DNA of 64,000 nucleotides from Candidatus Equimonas faecalis (GTDB lineage: Bacteria; Bacteroidota; Bacteroidia; Bacteroidales; Bacteroidaceae): positions 1 through 64,000 of the forward strand of contig JAGHRT010000031.1 in assembly GCA_018066245.1 (NCBI GenBank), in the 5' to 3' direction. Shown one piece after another: positions 10,701 through 16,563 of this stretch. Numbering within the stretch: position 1 is the first letter of the stretch; each line of letters begins with the position of its first letter. The notes beneath the pieces are model-generated. The model saw nothing but the letters and a program-made list of their open reading frames with translations. It was not told the origin of the DNA and ran no database searches. Position numbers and translations under genes: made by a program.

Positions 10701-11157
10701 GGAGGCTTACAGCATAACGGAGGCCAAGGACGAATACCTCACCCCCTCTGAACTGGCTACCATCCCCGCCAACACGGGCGTCGTGCTCAAAGCTGCCGCT
10801 GGCACCTACAACTTCGCCATCGCCGAAACCGCAGGCAGCGGTACGAGCCTCCTCGACGGCACTTGCGCCACCATCGCCTCCGCTGAGGCCGACGGCAACT
10901 ACGTATTCTCCATCGTTGGCGGCAATCCCGGCTTCTACAAGTTCGCAGGCACCGAGCTCAAGGGCTTCAAGGCTTACTACAAGCCCGCCGTGGCCCACAT
11001 CAACGGTTTCTCCATCGACTTCGGCGGTCAGATCGTAGGCGTAAGCACCGTGATGAGCGCTACCAACCTCAAGGCCGGCTATGACATTCAGGGCCGCCGC
11101 ATCAACAAGATGCAGAAGGGCATCAACATCCTGAACGGCCAGAAGATTATCAAGTAA
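7798..11157 (+). CDS. Large secreted protein with internal zinc ribbon and sorting-like tail
   Basis: Exported protein of 1119 residues with signal peptide MKKFITLLLLCLTGMAAWAA. The N-terminal third has two ricin/lectin-like blocks (for example YYLYDKGISQYVVI, NTGNYIGIDTSW). A zinc ribbon follows with cysteines at 326, 329, 340 and 343 (CPQC...CPKCGYVF), a motif more usual in cytoplasmic proteins. Beta-sandwich segments follow, then another carbohydrate-binding-like block (GNYIAGDNSISNGRAAM). The last residues, AGYDIQGRRINKMQKGINIL, form the tail shared with other exported proteins here. A tiny peptide gene follows after 31 bp. The family is not recognised; a surface or secreted glycan-binding role is inferred. 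Confidence 0.75.
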   Translation: MKKFITLLLLCLTGMAAWAADIENVAFKNDAGMYLNAAVANDAVSVGSASQSFSIKAVSGETNAYQLYCNDISRWINSGTSGYLSSATTQTNARYFYFYKVTMSNASLVMASPEETPEVGQKYVIVVKNTNTEYAGYYAIYGQLANGKTNRLDVVNKLNDELPSTIMLTSTAQTSNGTADLTKVVWTVEQLAAPEPPVDVTKTYYLYDKGISQYVVIPSATNANITPSTTDKTAVKFAAVSGGFSIQDANTGNYIGIDTSWNTISTTTAQPWAIAKVEGGITIKNTSGSYAGKWFGGQSGKTKFYNNNDNPVVFSLEEVAPATKECPQCSEAVDIDATVCPKCGYVFESAPASAVTNLNATFSNTGTSWTGVNISVAATDADGHAVSGVTATVTGNTAPKTVSQPGTNCIVINKNSKDMSNEPLNFTISGLPAGSKFNRINLPMYAINGSGSFQQNAGQSDVNFKVTVIEGGSTLYENTITNFNVPQIQKGNLNDLLVYECGEDIVTNGGDVQVNFSMSKGSVNNGMCMAFQSLKLYYLSTVEYTVNVTGATGGGVTYGGNTYNNGGKISATGLTVAELTAIPVEAYTCNITIDGTVINVVYTLNDINASINYTPLTTSCWSVMSNPPADLLTDYEATDLYDIEKTYVIEEAGKLQSTFVYTSGSHRIDIVGVDVVDGSGTVVASDYHFGYSGGQKVDNVYTVKIPAGTYTVRYIATAHSADGSNTNTNGHIDNVFTAGEIDWNGLEAAITTANSYPVGHGLGQYSWIEEGADYTDDWDSTISSYEQILEAREGDADYVDFLIDLLNTAISNLQLNMPKAGTFLRVKGAASGNYIAGDNSISNGRAAMTAEKDASSILYYTENNELIGYQSGLGFINTHSRAAVGNTFEHHSFSASNYGNKGAYTILSNYGGSKVLYDGSTDINRNSAANSVNCAWYLEEVTELPVTITTAGYATLYAPVDLTVPTGVEAYSITEAKDEYLTPSELATIPANTGVVLKAAAGTYNFAIAETAGSGTSLLDGTCATIASAEADGNYVFSIVGGNPGFYKFAGTELKGFKAYYKPAVAHINGFSIDFGGQIVGVSTVMSATNLKAGYDIQGRRINKMQKGINILNGQKIIK

Positions 11158-11188
11158 CTCCATTTGCCAATTTACCAAATTGCTCCTT

Positions 11189-11380
11189 ATGAAAAAGTAT
11201 ATCATTCCCGCAGTGGACGTTACTGCTATGCACGTTGAAAACACCGTTATGACGACCAGCTTCACCGTTGGTTCCGACGACATAGTCGTTGGCGGCGCTG
11301 GCGACCAATCCGATGAGCATATCGGCCAGCTCACCAATGGCTGGAGCTGCGAAAACTGGACAACGAGCACCGACGAATAA
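11189..11380 (+). CDS. Small MKKxYxxP-type peptide, 63 residues
   Basis: Short protein starting MKKYIIPAVDVTAMHVENTV and ending in the acidic NWTTSTDE. There is no hydrophobic signal peptide. The ATG at 11189 is preferred over an in-frame TTG at 11180 because the protein then begins MKKY. It lies 31 bp after a large secreted-protein gene and directly before a terminator, so it is probably the last gene of that transcript. A second peptide of the same design (M-K/R-K-x-Y-x-x-P start, W...TDE end) lies at 33696-33881, also directly after a large secreted protein. Function unknown. Confidence 0.7.
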   Translation: MKKYIIPAVDVTAMHVENTVMTTSFTVGSDDIVVGGAGDQSDEHIGQLTNGWSCENWTTSTDE

Positions 11381-11400
11381 TCCCCACACTCTCCGATAGA

Positions 11401-11439
11401 CAGGCGGTCGCACAGTGATGTGCGGCCGCCTGCTGTTTT
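11401..11439 (+). terminator. Strong intrinsic terminator
   Basis: A 14-bp stem (11401-11414 with 11419-11432, one G-T pair), loop GTGA, followed by CTGTTTT. It closes the transcript carrying the zinc-ribbon protein and the small peptide. Confidence 0.85.
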
Positions 11440-11529
11440 AGACCCTCTAAATCTCCCTTAAAAGGAGACTTCCCCACACTTCCAGAGAGAGTGAACAGTT
11501 AGAGAGTGAACAATGAGGGCGGGAAGAGT

Positions 11530-11632
11530 GTTGGTTGTCGCACCTGCGACCCTGCGGCAGAGCGACCGTAGGGAGCGCCGCCGTAGGGAGATGGCCCCCA
11601 CATGGTAGGATGACGCGCCATGACGCACCCAT
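11530..11632 (+). repeat. 103-bp dispersed repeat, copy 2
   Basis: Ungapped counterpart, in inverted orientation, of 304-406. Adjacent sequence CGTGCGTAAATA also occurs near copy 1 (about 137-148). Confidence 0.8.
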
Positions 11633-11738
11633 TACTGGGGCCGTAGGCGGACATCCACGCGCGTGCGTAAATATAATATGATAGAAGCGGCTTTTCGCTC
11701 CATTTCTATCCACTTCCATTAAATAATGCCGCCGTAAT

Positions 11739-11769
11739 TTGGCCATTTCCCTATTTGTTCGTATATTTG
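11739..11769 (+). promoter_or_regulatory. Promoter with long leader before the PD-(D/E)XK-like gene
   Basis: TTG (11739-11741), 20 bp, TATATTTG (11762-11769). The next coding start is at 12086, so the leader would be about 310 nt. Confidence 0.7.
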
Positions 11770-11880
11770 CCCCGCAAACGTAAAGCGCGTTTGACAAGAA
11801 GGCGTTCCACGCTTTATCCTTTAAATCGAAAACGGCAAAATTTCATCTACTGAAGGATAGAGGGTATGTAACGCTCACCT

Positions 11881-11944
11881 GTATGTATTTTGCATACGGC
11901 TAACCACGCCGAGTAGCAATTGCATATCGGCGTGGGGTTGCTAC
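11881..11944 (+). promoter_or_regulatory. Candidate structured leader with two interleaved stems
   Basis: Stem A pairs 11904-11912 (CCACGCCGA) with 11927-11935. Stem B pairs 11913-11919 (GTAGCAA) with 11938-11944. The arms are interleaved, so A and B probably form as alternatives. A small hairpin GTATG...CATAC (11881-11897) precedes them. This looks like a regulatory leader, but no known riboswitch class is recognised. Confidence 0.4.
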
Positions 11945-12085
11945 ATTCTTATTCATTTCAGTAATGGTGTTTGCCGATACCAGATTTAAGATGAGTAAGG
12001 ACAGGTCCTCGCGCATTCTTGTATTAATCACCTTTTATACATTAAAAAAGGCCGAGTCGGGGGATCTGTAGGTACCAAACACATT

Positions 12086-12658
12086 ATGGCACAACTATCC
12101 ATTATGTCGCTGCAGCAACGTATGGAAGAGATTGTAAGCACTTCCTACAGGTTGCTGTGCCAAAGGATTGCCTGCCGCAGCATTCGTGCGTCAAGCGAGG
12201 CTGCCCTGCAACTGCACTTTGGCACCATTCTCAAAGACGTAGGTTCTCTCTATGAGTTCTGGCCTACAAGCAAGTTCTCCATCGATTTGGAGAAACAATT
12301 CACGGGAATCAAGACGTCCAAGTCGAACGGCAAGGCCCGCTGCGACATCTTTCTGACTTTGGAGAACCAGAAAGAGAGCGTCTGCGCGGCCATTGAACTC
12401 AAGTACTTCCCCAAGTCGGAGGGCGAGACCACCACGGACAACCGTTTCGCCATCCTTGAAGACATTGAGAACATTGAGCACTACAAGGCTGCTGGAGGCC
12501 CGATGAACGGCTATTCCATCGTGTTCACCACCAATCCCAACTATGCCGATCCCAATACGCGCTCCGGCATCAACATTGGCGAGGGCCAGACCATCACAGG
12601 CAAGGTCGAATCGTGCCGCTTTGCTGAAGTGACCCCAAAATCTTTTATTCACACTTAA
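12086..12658 (+). CDS. PD-(D/E)XK nuclease-like hypothetical protein
   Basis: Protein of 190 residues with no signal peptide. Residues 86-107 read CDIFL...CAAIELKYF, so D87, E104 and K106 match the D...ExK core of the PD-(D/E)XK nuclease fold. That core is used by restriction enzymes, repair nucleases and some defence proteins. The N-terminal half is helical, and the C-terminus ends soon after the core. No partner methyltransferase or helicase is visible, so substrate and role are unknown. It lies at the head of a less GC-rich accessory stretch behind a 310-nt leader and 13 bp before a lipoprotein gene that may be co-transcribed. Confidence 0.6.
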   Translation: MAQLSIMSLQQRMEEIVSTSYRLLCQRIACRSIRASSEAALQLHFGTILKDVGSLYEFWPTSKFSIDLEKQFTGIKTSKSNGKARCDIFLTLENQKESVCAAIELKYFPKSEGETTTDNRFAILEDIENIEHYKAAGGPMNGYSIVFTTNPNYADPNTRSGINIGEGQTITGKVESCRFAEVTPKSFIHT

Positions 12659-12670
12659 ATCTTAGAAGTC

Positions 12671-13366
12671 ATGAAAAGGAAACAAGTATTTAAGCATGCT
12701 ACGATGCTCATCTGTATGCTGATGGGCTTGGCTATGGCTGTGTCGTGCAGCAAGGACGACGATGACGGAGGCGGAAGCAGCGGAAGCGGAAATTCTGACA
12801 ATTACTCCCAATATGTGGGAAAATGGTCTGGTTCGGCAACAAGCAGCACTGGCGGCACATGGGGGCTAATCGTGCAACTCTATGCCAACAAAACCGCCGA
12901 CTTCAAACTCATACTCATCGGAGGGGGAAGTGTACAAACCGTGGAGAACACGACAGGCGAGAAGGTGGTGTATGATGAAAACTCCAAGACCATCTACATC
13001 CATTCGGAAGACGACCTGTACAATGTCCTTCGGGTCGTTTCCATCTCTGGCAACAACATGGTGCTGGATTTCATCGACTGCACTTTCAACATGGAACGCA
13101 CATCGGGGTCAGGAGACGATCCTGGAGGAGGCACGGAAACAGGCAAGCGCTGCACCCTCTGTGGAGGCTCAGGCACTTGCTCCAACGTGAATGCCCTCCA
13201 AAACTACTATTGCTACGGTTCGGGCGAATGCAGATGGTGCATTGAAGGCATCATCTACTGGGCTGGCACAGAACGCATTTGCGACCACTGCAACGGCACG
13301 AACACGTGCGAATACTGTCACGGTTCAGGTAAATGTTCACGTTGCGGTGGAGACGGCAGGATGTAA
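12671..13366 (+). CDS. Lipoprotein with DnaJ-like CxxCxG cysteine repeats
   Basis: Protein of 231 residues with a lipoprotein signal (lipobox-like AMAVSC, then SKDDDD and a Gly/Ser linker). The middle, about 45-150, looks like a small lipocalin-type beta-barrel common in Bacteroidete lipoproteins. The C-terminal 75 residues hold CTLCGGSG, CRWC, CDHCNG, CEYCHGSG and CSRCGGDG, the pattern of the DnaJ zinc-binding central domain. Finding this motif on an exported lipoprotein is unusual; it may bind metal or be disulfide-bonded. It sits 13 bp after the nuclease-like gene and 35 bp before another lipoprotein gene, so the three may form an operon. Confidence 0.65.
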   Translation: MKRKQVFKHATMLICMLMGLAMAVSCSKDDDDGGGSSGSGNSDNYSQYVGKWSGSATSSTGGTWGLIVQLYANKTADFKLILIGGGSVQTVENTTGEKVVYDENSKTIYIHSEDDLYNVLRVVSISGNNMVLDFIDCTFNMERTSGSGDDPGGGTETGKRCTLCGGSGTCSNVNALQNYYCYGSGECRWCIEGIIYWAGTERICDHCNGTNTCEYCHGSGKCSRCGGDGRM

Positions 13367-13401
13367 AAACTCCCCTTTATTCATTTAAAACCTTTACACA
13401 C

Positions 13402-14418
13402 ATGAAAAGAACAGCATTGAAGAGCCTTGCATGGCTTATGATGTGCCTTTGTGCACTCACATTTTCCGCCTGTAGCAGCGATGACGATAACGAAAAGACA
13501 GAACCCGGCACGAACGGTGGAACACCCAGTAATCCAAACGAAGAACTTGCTGTGAACATCCAGAACCTGGCTGGCACATGGCAAGCCATCTCTGCTAAAG
13601 GGACTGATTCTGAAGGGAAAACCATCAACACCAAGACACTAAGCGGCCTTGACTCACTTGATGTGCCCGTATTGATGAACCTAAAGTCTGACATGACCTT
13701 CGTTGCCTACAACCCTCGTTGGAATGACTACAATGGGCAATACACCAATTCTCCCAATTTCACATGGAAAAAAGGCAACGGAATACTTCCCAACGGCGAC
13801 GGAAGCATCCTTTTGGTTGGCAAACAGTTGCAACTGATTGACAGTTACAGGGACGAATATGCCATCAGCGTAATTATCCAAAGCCTGACAAGCAAACGGC
13901 TGACAGTATATTATTCTGCATGGGGTGAAAGTTACACAGTCATCTACGGACGCGATGGTGACGGAGTGGATTACTTTTCCAGCAGCCCTTCGCAGAAAGA
14001 CGATGGCGATACTCCCATCAGTCCCACCCCAAATACAAAGGATATTAGCAACCTGTACGGTACATGGGAAGTTGTACATTCGTTAGGCTATCGCTATGTA
14101 ACCTCTAAGCAGACAGGAGAGACGGAAAAAACCGATTCATGGGATGAGGACATTCCAGCAGGTCATATCCGCACAATCTTCAATTCCGATGGCACATGGA
14201 AAAGCATGGAGTACTCCGACAGTAAGGGAACATGGCACGAGGAGTTTTCCGGCACCTTTTACATGAGTGGCAACGAACTTATTGTGACCGGCATGGAACA
14301 GTTTTCCATCAACCACTTTACAGACAACGAACTGACGGTTGAATACATGACACAAGAAGATAAGGGCAGCATCATTGTGCAAAAATACTACCACGACACC
14401 CTTAGACGCATCAACTAA
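13402..14418 (+). CDS. Lipocalin-like lipoprotein
   Basis: Protein of 338 residues. The start at 13402 gives MKRTALKSLAWLMMCLCALT followed by the lipobox FSAC and an acidic SSDDDNEKTE linker. An in-frame ATG upstream at 13333 would destroy the signal peptide. Two similar modules, about 45-205 (LAGTWQAIS) and 225-335 (LYGTWEVVH), each begin with a G-T-W motif typical of lipocalin-like domains of Bacteroidete surface lipoproteins. Ligand unknown. A strong terminator follows. Its base composition is clearly less GC-rich than the neighbouring core genes. Confidence 0.7.
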   Translation: MKRTALKSLAWLMMCLCALTFSACSSDDDNEKTEPGTNGGTPSNPNEELAVNIQNLAGTWQAISAKGTDSEGKTINTKTLSGLDSLDVPVLMNLKSDMTFVAYNPRWNDYNGQYTNSPNFTWKKGNGILPNGDGSILLVGKQLQLIDSYRDEYAISVIIQSLTSKRLTVYYSAWGESYTVIYGRDGDGVDYFSSSPSQKDDGDTPISPTPNTKDISNLYGTWEVVHSLGYRYVTSKQTGETEKTDSWDEDIPAGHIRTIFNSDGTWKSMEYSDSKGTWHEEFSGTFYMSGNELIVTGMEQFSINHFTDNELTVEYMTQEDKGSIIVQKYYHDTLRRIN

Positions 14419-14437
14419 CACTTCTTTAACAACAAAC

Positions 14438-14476
14438 TAGGGGCTTGGGTCGGATTTGACTCAAGCCCCCTTGTTT
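14438..14476 (+). terminator. Intrinsic terminator after lipoprotein operon
   Basis: A 12-bp stem with one G-T pair (14440-14451 and 14458-14469, arm GGGGCTTGGGTC) followed by CCTTGTTTTA. Confidence 0.8.
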
Positions 14477-14911
14477 TATCTACCTCAAATCCGCAACTAC
14501 TCGCCTAATATGATACAGAAGTGAAAATAATCTGCATCGTTAGTAAAAAAGGGGGCACAGTGCATCGAATGTCACCATAAAGACATATAAATGCCCCTTA
14601 CCCCACCATCAATTTGCAAAAGATGAGCAACGGCACAACGAAGAAGGTGCTGATGCGCTAAGGCCGAAGCGCCATAAGGACGGGGCTTTCTGCCCCACCT
14701 CGGCATAGCCTGACACCACTCTCTTTTGCACCTATATAGCAAGTCTGCTGAAGGAAATCACCTTTGGCGGACTTCTTTTTGGGCTTCCCCGCTCTCTTTG
14801 GGGAGGGGGCACTTTGCCGTTTCAAGCAAACGGAATGGCTGTTCTTAGTAAAAATAGTCATAATTCTGCAAGAAAACAAGAATAAATCTTGGTTAGTTGC
14901 AAAGAAATGAC
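14477..14911. other. Gene-less stretch before the AbiE module
   Basis: No gene seen. It contains the first copy of a 57-bp repeat (14735-14791) and a second GC-rich hairpin region near 14650-14700. Confidence 0.6.
14735..14791 (+). repeat. 57-bp direct repeat, left copy flanking AbiE module
   Basis: Starts TATAGCAAGTCTGCTGAAGG and matches 16410-16466 with about four mismatches. Internally it folds into a hairpin (AAGTCTGC...GCGGACTT with an inner GAAGG/CCTTC stem) followed by CTTTTT, so it may act as a terminator. Confidence 0.8.
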
Positions 14912-14919
14912 TACTTTTG
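14889..14919 (+). promoter_or_regulatory. Promoter of the AbiE module
   Basis: TTG (14889-14891), 20 bp, TACTTTTG (14912-14919). The inferred transcript starts just before the ATG at 14944, leaving a short leader. Confidence 0.75.
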
Positions 14920-14943
14920 CGCCGAACTTCAATAAATAGGAGT

Positions 14944-15555
14944 ATGGATGCTGCCAAGATTCTTCCTGACGTGCCGATGACAAGCAGCGTGCTTGCATCC
15001 TATCTCGCGGACTTCAAGGCTCCGACGCAGAAAGTGGCGGAGATGGAGAAGGCTGGCGAGATTGTGCGTCTGAAGAGGGGGCTTTTTGTGAAGTCGGCCA
15101 CGAGCCTCAACCTGTTCCTGATTGCCAACCATATCTACAGCCCTTCATACGTGTCGCGGGAGTCGGCCCTGAGATACTACGGGCTGATACCGGAGCATGT
15201 GTTTGCAACAACTTCGGTAAGCATCAACCGCTCACGGACATTTGAGAACAGTCTGGGCCTTTTTTCCTACGACCTTCTTCCTCTGGATTTTTATCGCAAG
15301 GGCATAGCCTTGCACGAGGAGAATGGCGTATGCTGGCAGATGGCCACGCCTGAGAAGGCGCTTGCAGACCTGATAGTGTTGTCTGCTGGCATCAGGCTCC
15401 GCTACAGGAGCGAAACCATGTCCTATCTGGAAGACTTCCTGCGTGTCGATATGGACGAGTTCGTGAAGTTGAAGCCTGAGCGATTTGAGGAATATGCCGA
15501 GGTAAGCAAGAAGTCGCAAGCCCTGTTGAACATAGCCAAACTACTGAGACAATGA
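14944..15555 (+). CDS. AbiEi-type antitoxin (type IV TA system)
   Basis: Protein of 203 residues resembling AbiEi antitoxins/transcriptional regulators. An N-terminal winged-helix segment (about 10-45: VLASYLADFKAPTQKVAEME, then VRLKRGLFV) is followed by the AbiEi C-terminal domain (SRESALRYYGLIPE, ATPEKALADLIVL). AbiEi proteins repress their own operon and counteract the AbiEii toxin, often giving phage resistance. The start at 14944 is chosen because the promoter's -7 element covers the alternative at 14917. Its end overlaps the toxin start by 4 bp (ATGA), indicating translational coupling. Confidence 0.85.
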   Translation: MDAAKILPDVPMTSSVLASYLADFKAPTQKVAEMEKAGEIVRLKRGLFVKSATSLNLFLIANHIYSPSYVSRESALRYYGLIPEHVFATTSVSINRSRTFENSLGLFSYDLLPLDFYRKGIALHEENGVCWQMATPEKALADLIVLSAGIRLRYRSETMSYLEDFLRVDMDEFVKLKPERFEEYAEVSKKSQALLNIAKLLRQ

Positions 15556-16361
15556 CGATATACGAACAAATGCTGTCGCGCTATGCCGAGGTTGACCGCA
15601 AGGCCAACTTCGAGGTGATGCAGCAGATTGCCTTGGTTGGACTTTACAGGGCAGGATTCTTTGAGCACGCGGCTTTCTATGGCGGCACCTGCCTTCGCAT
15701 CTTTCATGGGTTGCAAAGGTTTTCCGAGGACATGGACTTCTCGCTTTTGGCGAAAGATGCCAACTTCAACTTTGAGCAATTCTTCCCAGCCGTCATCAAG
15801 GAGTTTGAGATTGCAGGCAGGACGGTGGAAATCACGAAGAAGGACAAGCGCAGTTTCGGCAAGGTGGAGTCTGCCTTCCTGAAAGACACTACAGATGTTT
15901 ACAACCTGACCTTTCAGCACGAGAAAAGCCTGAAGATAAAGATCGAAGTGGATACAGAGCCGCCCTTGCTCTTCCGCACGGAGCAGAAACTCTTGATGAT
16001 GCCGTATTCGTTTATGACGCGGTGCTTCACTCTGCCAGACCTTTTCGCAGGCAAGATGCACGCCTTGGTGTTCCGTATCTGGAAAAACAGGGTAAAGGGG
16101 CGCGACTGGTATGATTTTGAGTGGTATGTGCGCCAGGGCGTAAGGCTCAGCTGGGCACATCTGCACGAGCGCATCCTGCAATTCAATGGCGAGGATATGA
16201 CCCGTGAGCAGTTTAGGACGCTGCTTGAGCAAAAGCTGGAGACGGCAGACATCAATGCGGTAAAGGCTGATGTCGCTCCGTTCGTCCTCAATCCCCGCGA
16301 ACTGGAAATTTGGTCAAATGACTACTTCTTGCAGGTGTCCAGAATGATGCAGTTTGAATGA
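15552..16361 (+). CDS. AbiEii-type nucleotidyltransferase toxin
   Basis: Protein of 269 residues of the AbiEii/nucleotidyltransferase family. The signature FYGGTCLRIFHGLQRFSEDM followed by DFS (about 42-64) contains the GG...DxD-type nucleotidyltransferase core. The helical C-terminal half includes LPDLFAGKMHALVFR, also typical of AbiEii toxins. The family transfers nucleotides to targets (tRNA in characterised cases) and arrests growth unless countered by AbiEi. It overlaps the antitoxin gene by 4 bp. A 57-bp repeat acting as a probable terminator follows 48 bp downstream. No truncation seen. Confidence 0.88.
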   Translation: MTIYEQMLSRYAEVDRKANFEVMQQIALVGLYRAGFFEHAAFYGGTCLRIFHGLQRFSEDMDFSLLAKDANFNFEQFFPAVIKEFEIAGRTVEITKKDKRSFGKVESAFLKDTTDVYNLTFQHEKSLKIKIEVDTEPPLLFRTEQKLLMMPYSFMTRCFTLPDLFAGKMHALVFRIWKNRVKGRDWYDFEWYVRQGVRLSWAHLHERILQFNGEDMTREQFRTLLEQKLETADINAVKADVAPFVLNPRELEIWSNDYFLQVSRMMQFE

Positions 16362-16409
16362 GGTAAACCTTGGGCCTTGCAGCTTAACGGCCTTAAAACC
16401 TCGCTCCAT

Positions 16410-16466
16410 TATAGCAAGTCTGCTGAAGGAAATCGCCTTCGGCGGACTTCTTTTTGGGCTTTCCCG
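16410..16466 (+). repeat. 57-bp direct repeat, right copy flanking AbiE module
   Basis: Near-identical to 14735-14791, same orientation. It forms a terminator-like hairpin followed by CTTTTT just after the toxin gene. Together the two copies bracket the TA pair exactly. Confidence 0.8.
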
Positions 16467-16563
16467 TGCTCTTTTTGTACTTTGCGCTTTGCAGTTTCGT
16501 GGGAAATAAGTATTTTTGCTTGGCTGTGTGCGCGTATGCGTATATAGTATAATAAGGTGTAAT

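Noticed and set aside
11904-11944. H-type pseudoknot in the leader before the nuclease-like gene
   Set aside because: Connecting loops of 0 and 2 nt are too short to span 7- and 9-bp stems; alternative hairpins are more plausible.
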